A stretch of 64,000 bases of DNA from Chitinophaga lutea (GTDB taxonomy: Bacteria; Bacteroidota; Bacteroidia; Chitinophagales; Chitinophagaceae), in the NCBI RefSeq assembly GCF_003813775.1, contig NZ_RPDH01000003.1, forward strand, positions 434,001 through 498,000, written 5' to 3'. A program made the translations under genes and the position numbers. Below are positions 59,185 to 64,000 of the stretch, in pieces. Numbering within the stretch: position 1 is the first letter of the stretch; each line of letters opens with the position of its first letter. Under the pieces are notes generated by a model, which was given only the letters and a program-made list of their open reading frames with translations, made no database searches and had not been told where the DNA came from.

Positions 59185-59208
59185 TTCAATTTAAAACACG
59201 TTGGTTGT

Positions 59209-62200
59209 ATGAATGTCAAGATCTTTTTAATGCTATCGTTGTGTATTGCGTTTATCCGTACCGCCTATGCACAAAATTCCACCAGCCCGGACAGAACCAT
59301 CACCGGGAAAATTACGGACATGGAGGGAGAGCCGCTCCCGGGAGTAACCATTCTCCTGAAAGGCGGCAAAGCCCAGGCCATGACCAACGACGTAGGGGTG
59401 TATTCCATCCGCATCCCGCAAACGCCCAGCCCTGTGCTCGTTTTTTCTTTCGTGGGCTTCCATACCAAGGAAGCGCGCCTCGCACCGGGCGCCACCGTTT
59501 ACAACACCAAACTGGAACCGTCCATTAAGGGCCTGAACGACGTAGTCGTAATCGGTTACGGTACCGTGAAAAGAAAAGACGTAACGGGCAGCGTAGGGGA
59601 AGTGAAGATGGCCGACATGGAAAAGGCCCCGGTTGCCAGCTTCGAACAGGCGCTGGCAGGCAGGGTGGCGGGTGTACAGGTATCCTCGACCGACGGCCAG
59701 CCGGGCGCAGGTCTCCAGATCGTTATCCGCGGCAACAACTCGGTTACGCAGGAGAACTCCCCACTGTACGTGGTGGACGGATTTCCCATGGAAAGCCCGG
59801 ACAATAACGTGATCAACCCGGCGGACATCGCCTCCATCGAAGTGCTGAAAGACGCTTCGGCCACGGCCATTTACGGCGCCCGCGGCGCCAACGGGGTGAT
59901 CATGATCACCACCAAGCAGGGCAAACTCGGCGCACCGGTGGTCAATTACCAGACCTGGATGGGCGTGATGCAGAACATCCGCCAGCAGGAAATGATGGAA
60001 CCCTACGAGTTCGTGAAATACCAGCTGGAAATGAACCCCGGCATGTATACGCCCATCTACCTGAAAGACGGGAAAACGCTGGAAAGCTACCGCAATGTGA
60101 AAGGCGTGAACTGGCAGGACCTCGTGTTCCGCAACGCCTTCGTGCACAACCACAACCTGTCGCTGCGCGGCGGTACGGATAAAACGAAGTATTCGCTCTC
60201 CGGTTCCATCCTGTCGCAGGACGGTATCATCATCAACAGCGGTTTCCGCCGTTACCAGGGCCGCGCGTCCATCGACCAGACGATCAGCAACAAGGTAAAA
60301 GCCGGCATCAACGTCAATTATACCGGCACCAAAACCTTCGGCACTTTCGCGAATTCAACGACCAGCGGTCCCGCCAGCGGCCCCACATCCAGCCTGATGT
60401 ACAGCGTATGGGGTTTCCGCCCGGTAACCGGTGATTCCACGAACGACGCGTCGCTGATCGACGAGCCGTTCGACCCGAACGTGGACCCGCTCGCCGAGTG
60501 GCGCATCAACCCGATCATTTCCACCAAAAACGAATACAACCCTTCTTTCAACAATACCCTCATCGCGAATGCCTACGCGGAGTTCAAACCGCTGAAGTAC
60601 TTCACGCTGCGGATCACGGGCGGCCTTACGAAAATCAACATCCGCCGCGAATTGTTCAATAACTCCAACACGCGCCTGGGCAATCCCAAGAGCAGCGCGC
60701 TGGGGGTGAACGGCTCGGTCGACAACCAGGAGATCAATAACCTGCTGAACGAAAACACGCTCAGTTATGTGCGCACTTTCAATAAAAAACACAACCTGAA
60801 TGTGGTAGGAGGGGTGACGCTGCAAAAAATATCGAGCTACCGTTTCGGTTTCAGCTCCACGCAGGTGCCCAACGAGGCGCTGGGTATGAGCGGCCTCGAT
60901 GAAGGTACTGTAACGGCTTCGCCCAACGAAAAGTCGAGCAATGCGCTGATGTCGTTCCTCGGCCGCGTGAACTACGGTTACAATTCGAAATACCTGCTGA
61001 CGGTATCGTTCCGCGCCGACGGCTCCTCCAAATTCGCAAACGGCAACAAATGGGCCTCGTTCCCCTCCGGTGCGCTGGCCTGGCGGATCATCGAGGAACC
61101 GTTCATGAAGCAGTTCAACTGGCTGTCTGACGCCAAACTGCGCGCAGGCTACGGCCTTACCGGCAATAACCGCGTGCTGGATTTTGCGTACCTCTCGTCG
61201 CTGCAGACGTTCGTGTATTCCGGGTATTCCTACGGCAACAACCTCGAAGCGGGTCTCATCCCCGGCAACCTGGGCAACAGGAAGCTGAAATGGGAAACCA
61301 CCGCGCAGACAGACATCGGCCTCGACCTCGGGTTCCTCAAAAACCGCATCACCCTCACCACCGACTATTACAAAAAGAATACGCGCGACCTGTTGCTGCT
61401 GGCCACGCTGCCGGGCTCAACCGGTTACCTGAGCGGTTTCCGGAACGTAGGCCGCGTATCGAACGAAGGGCTCGAATTCACCCTGAACACGGTGAACGTG
61501 CAGGGGAAAAAATTCACCTGGTCGAGCAACTTCAACATCGCCTTCAACCGCAACAAGGTGCTGCAGCTGAACGACGGAGAGCCGAGCATGGCCACCCGCA
61601 TCACCTGGGGCAACTTCAACAACGCTTTCCCCTACATCGCCATCCCCGGCCAGCCGATCGCGCAGTTTTACGGGTTCCTCTTCGACGGGGTGTACCAGTA
61701 CAGCGATTTCAACAAACTGCCCAACGGGAGTTATGTGCTGAGAGACGATGTGCCCAACAATACCATGCCTCGCGCCAATATCACGCCGGGCCATATCAAA
61801 TACAAAGACATTAATAACGACGGGCAGGTGGATAACAACGACCTCACCATCATCGGCAATCCCAACCCGAAACACACGGGCGGTTTCTCGAACAACTTCA
61901 CCTACGGCGGTTTCGACCTGAACGTATTTTTCCAGTGGAGCTACGGGAACGATCTGCTGAACGCTAACCGCATCGAATTCGAAGGCGGCGACGTGGTGCG
62001 GCACTACCTCAACATGTTCAAATCGTTCGAAAAACGCTGGACGCCCGAGAATCAGACCAACGAGCTGTACCGCGTAGGCGGCCAGGGCCCGCAGGTCTAT
62101 TCGTCCCGCACCATCGAGGATGGCTCATACCTCCGCCTGAAAACGGTGGCGCTGGGTTACACCCTGCCGGCGAGCATCCTGAGAAGGGCGCATATCAAAA

Positions 62201-62364
62201 CGCTGCGGGTATACGCGGCTGCGCAGAACCTGTACACGTGGACGAACTACACCGGCCTCGATCCGGAAGTGTCTGTCCGCCATTCGGCCCTCACGCCGGG
62301 CTTCGACTGGTCTGCCTATCCGAAAGCGCGCACGCTTACCCTGGGGCTCGATCTTACTTTTTAA
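59209..62364 (+). CDS. SusC/RagA TonB-dependent outer-membrane transporter (LacI-linked)
   Basis: 1051 aa. Signal peptide (LSLCIAFIRTAYAQ), carboxypeptidase-regulatory-like domain (ITGKITDMEGEPLPGVTILL), SusC signature DVVVIGYGTVKRKDVTGSVG, plug (IASIEVLKDASATAIYGARG), and the barrel ending in LTLGLDLTF. No STN domain. It should import a glycan or its fragments together with the SusD encoded 74 bp downstream. Regulated most likely by the divergent LacI protein through the twin operators. The substrate is unknown. Confidence 0.93.
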   Translation: MNVKIFLMLSLCIAFIRTAYAQNSTSPDRTITGKITDMEGEPLPGVTILLKGGKAQAMTNDVGVYSIRIPQTPSPVLVFSFVGFHTKEARLAPGATVYNTKLEPSIKGLNDVVVIGYGTVKRKDVTGSVGEVKMADMEKAPVASFEQALAGRVAGVQVSSTDGQPGAGLQIVIRGNNSVTQENSPLYVVDGFPMESPDNNVINPADIASIEVLKDASATAIYGARGANGVIMITTKQGKLGAPVVNYQTWMGVMQNIRQQEMMEPYEFVKYQLEMNPGMYTPIYLKDGKTLESYRNVKGVNWQDLVFRNAFVHNHNLSLRGGTDKTKYSLSGSILSQDGIIINSGFRRYQGRASIDQTISNKVKAGINVNYTGTKTFGTFANSTTSGPASGPTSSLMYSVWGFRPVTGDSTNDASLIDEPFDPNVDPLAEWRINPIISTKNEYNPSFNNTLIANAYAEFKPLKYFTLRITGGLTKINIRRELFNNSNTRLGNPKSSALGVNGSVDNQEINNLLNENTLSYVRTFNKKHNLNVVGGVTLQKISSYRFGFSSTQVPNEALGMSGLDEGTVTASPNEKSSNALMSFLGRVNYGYNSKYLLTVSFRADGSSKFANGNKWASFPSGALAWRIIEEPFMKQFNWLSDAKLRAGYGLTGNNRVLDFAYLSSLQTFVYSGYSYGNNLEAGLIPGNLGNRKLKWETTAQTDIGLDLGFLKNRITLTTDYYKKNTRDLLLLATLPGSTGYLSGFRNVGRVSNEGLEFTLNTVNVQGKKFTWSSNFNIAFNRNKVLQLNDGEPSMATRITWGNFNNAFPYIAIPGQPIAQFYGFLFDGVYQYSDFNKLPNGSYVLRDDVPNNTMPRANITPGHIKYKDINNDGQVDNNDLTIIGNPNPKHTGGFSNNFTYGGFDLNVFFQWSYGNDLLNANRIEFEGGDVVRHYLNMFKSFEKRWTPENQTNELYRVGGQGPQVYSSRTIEDGSYLRLKTVALGYTLPASILRRAHIKTLRVYAAAQNLYTWTNYTGLDPEVSVRHSALTPGFDWSAYPKARTLTLGLDLTF

Positions 62365-62438
62365 TGTTTAAAAAGTGGTGTGGATGAAACCGGGTATGTT
62401 CTGCGAGATTCCATCCGGCCACTGAAAAATAAATTGTT

Positions 62439-64000
62439 ATGATGAAACGCATCCTTATATGCTTATTACTGGCCGCCTCTACCATGAGCGCCTGTAACAA
62501 GTTCCTGGAAACGGAACCGGAAGACTTTGTGACGCCGGAAAACTATTACAATACGGAAGCCGACCTGCGCCGCGCGCTGAACGGGGTGTACAACCGGCTG
62601 ATCGACAACTTCGGGCGCATGTATTCCCGTGGCCTGTTTACCTACCTGTCTATCAGCGATGAGTTCTTCTTCAAAAGCATCACTATCAACAACATCCGCG
62701 TGATGGAATTCGACGCGGGCCAGCTGGACATCGGGCGTTTCTGGGAAACGGCCTACCAGGGCATCGACCGGGCGAACCTCCTGCTCGAGAACATCAACAA
62801 GCCGAAGATGGACGAAACCAAACGGAATGTCATCAAAGGGGAAGCGCTGTTCCTGCGAGGGTATTATTATTTCCTGCTGGTGGACAACTTTGGCGGTGTA
62901 CCGCTGAAACTCGTGTCTACCAAATCACCGAATGAGGCCTTCCTGCCCCGCTCCACCGTGAAGGAAGTATACACCCAGATCCTGAAAGACATGCTGGAAG
63001 CGGAGAAACTCGTGAGCGACATCAACGGGTATACTTACAACGAAACCGTTACCCAAACCGCCGTACAGGCCATCCTGGCGAGGGTGTACCTCACCATGGC
63101 AGGGGAGCCGCTGAAGGAAACAGCGCGTTACAAGGATGCGCTGGAATATGCCGACAAGGTGATCAATTCCGGCCGCCATTCCCTCAGCCCGGACTACAAA
63201 CAGATTTTTATCAATCACTCGCAGGATAAATACGACTTGCAGGAGTGCATCTGGGAAGTGGGCATGTATGGCAACCAGCTGGGCAATGCGCAACTGGCCG
63301 GCGCCGTGGGTATCGAGAACGGCCTGGAATGCCCGGACGACAAGATCGGGTATAGCGGCGGCAGCGTGCATCCCACCGCGCGGCTGTTCAGTCTCTATGC
63401 CGCTACGGATCTGCGCCGCGACTGGGCCATCGCACCTTACCGCTATGTCACCACCAACGGCGTAACCACCAAATCGAACTACACCGCCGCGCAGATCTAT
63501 GATCGCACCTGCGGGAAATGGCGCCGGGAATATGAAATGTCCACGCCGAAAAACCGGAGCTACAACTCCACCAACTTCCCCGTTATCCGTTATGCGGATG
63601 TGCTGCTGATGAAGGCGGAAGCCGAGAATGAAGTGAACGGGCCCAGCGCTGCGGCTTACAACGCGTTGAACATGGTGAGAAGAAGGGGCTACGGCAAGCC
63701 GCTGGGCACACCGGATGCCGCGGTGGATGCGCCGGCAGGCATGGATAAAGCGGCGTTCCTCGCGTACATCCAGGATGAGCGCGCCCGTGAGCTGTCGTTT
63801 GAAGCCATGCGCAAACACGACCTGATCCGCTGGGGGCTCTATTTGTCCAAAATGCAGTCGCTTGCCGCGGAAATCACCGCCACAGCGCCTTCCGGCCTCA
63901 AATATGCAGCCAATGCCGCTAAAAATATCACGCCCAGGAACCTGGTGTTCCCTATTCCTAACACAGAACTGACGGTGAACCGCCTGATCGTTCAAAATCC
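62439..64000 (+). CDS. SusD/RagB-like surface lipoprotein, 3' end outside window
   Basis: At least 520 aa, open to the last base. Start ATG 62439 (MMKRILICLLLAASTMSACN, lipobox Cys ~19). SusD pattern: NKFLETEPEDFVTPENYYN, IKGEALFLRGYYYFLLVDNFGGVPL, ADVLLMKAEAENEV, ERARELSFEAMRKHDLIRWG and ITPRNLVFPIPNTEL near the end, so only a few residues are missing. It is the partner of the SusC upstream. An antisense open frame over its middle is only a shadow of this gene. Confidence 0.9.
   Translation, partial: MMKRILICLLLAASTMSACNKFLETEPEDFVTPENYYNTEADLRRALNGVYNRLIDNFGRMYSRGLFTYLSISDEFFFKSITINNIRVMEFDAGQLDIGRFWETAYQGIDRANLLLENINKPKMDETKRNVIKGEALFLRGYYYFLLVDNFGGVPLKLVSTKSPNEAFLPRSTVKEVYTQILKDMLEAEKLVSDINGYTYNETVTQTAVQAILARVYLTMAGEPLKETARYKDALEYADKVINSGRHSLSPDYKQIFINHSQDKYDLQECIWEVGMYGNQLGNAQLAGAVGIENGLECPDDKIGYSGGSVHPTARLFSLYAATDLRRDWAIAPYRYVTTNGVTTKSNYTAAQIYDRTCGKWRREYEMSTPKNRSYNSTNFPVIRYADVLLMKAEAENEVNGPSAAAYNALNMVRRRGYGKPLGTPDAAVDAPAGMDKAAFLAYIQDERARELSFEAMRKHDLIRWGLYLSKMQSLAAEITATAPSGLKYAANAAKNITPRNLVFPIPNTELTVNRLIVQN

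Noticed and set aside
62925..63995. Minus-strand open frame of ~356 codons near the window end
   Set aside because: It overlaps the SusD gene, which runs off the window and has clear SusD motifs.
1..64000. tRNA or rRNA genes
   Set aside because: Sequences resembling T-loops (for example around 1105 and 31315) are inside coding regions and do not fold into a cloverleaf with matching anticodon arms.

Overview
The window looks like a chromosomal segment from a member of the Bacteroidota, most like Chitinophaga or a relative in the Chitinophagaceae. The support is three complete or partial SusC/SusD pairs, a FecI/FecR-type sigma/anti-sigma pair, Bacteroidota-style promoters (-33 TTTG and -7 TAnnTTTG), weak Shine-Dalgarno sequences, LytTR and 7TM-DISM two-component systems, and a fairly high G+C content with strongly GC-biased third positions. 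No rRNA, tRNA, insertion sequence, phage gene or CRISPR array was seen. About 56 genes are supported, mostly short operons.

Layout. 1-4.7 kb: end of a DUF885 protein, a Nudix-type sugar regulator divergent from an exported aldose 1-epimerase, which is coupled to an S9 peptidase. 4.8-5.9 kb: a CurA-like reductase with a decayed copy of its own 3' end beside it. 6.1-13.3 kb: a full FecI-FecR-SusC(STN)-SusD surface-signalling uptake locus. 13.3-16.1 kb: a 70-bp tandem repeat array, YihY membrane protein, DeoR regulator, deoxyribonucleotidase. 16.3-22.9 kb: a LytS/LytTR pair facing a V4R-domain hybrid kinase, a flavin monooxygenase and a divergent methyltransferase. 23-28.3 kb: scattered enzymes (epoxide hydrolase-like, DUF1080, DEAD-box helicase, methyltransferase, AlkZ-like protein). 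28.3-29 kb: a repeat-rich gene-free region. 29-34 kb: an FMN glutamate synthase-like protein, an uncharacterised two-gene operon, and an HD-Pnk/RNA ligase RNA-repair operon. 34.3-41.5 kb: lipoprotein kelch protein with cellobiose 2-epimerase, a 7TM-DISM/LuxR two-component system, a secreted caspase-fold-like protein, a DoxX-like protein. 41.6-49.3 kb: sialidase, NanA-like lyase and a SusC/SusD pair, i.e. a probable sialoglycan utilisation locus. 49.5-55.7 kb: small enzymes and regulators. 55.8-56.5 kb: four tandem ~190-bp repeats, each with a promoter-like element and a terminator hairpin. 56.6-64 kb: a Crp-like regulator, an SDR, then a LacI regulator divergent from a third SusC/SusD pair that runs off the window.

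Most notable. (1) The four tandem repeats at 55.83-56.53 kb look like a family of ~60-nt small RNAs. (2) Three pairs of GTTAA boxes, each exactly 21 bp apart, lie upstream of the LytS/LytTR operon and in the monooxygenase/methyltransferase divergent promoter. They fit the known direct-repeat geometry of LytTR binding sites and suggest one regulon joining the two parts of the 16.3-22.9 kb locus. I propose this locus makes or modifies a small molecule that the V4R hybrid kinase senses; this is inference. (3) An HD-Pnk and an RNA ligase overlap in one operon, giving both end-healing and sealing functions. (4) A promoter at 51.5 kb is flanked by two near-identical 18-bp palindromic boxes. All functional statements rest on motif reading, not on database searches.
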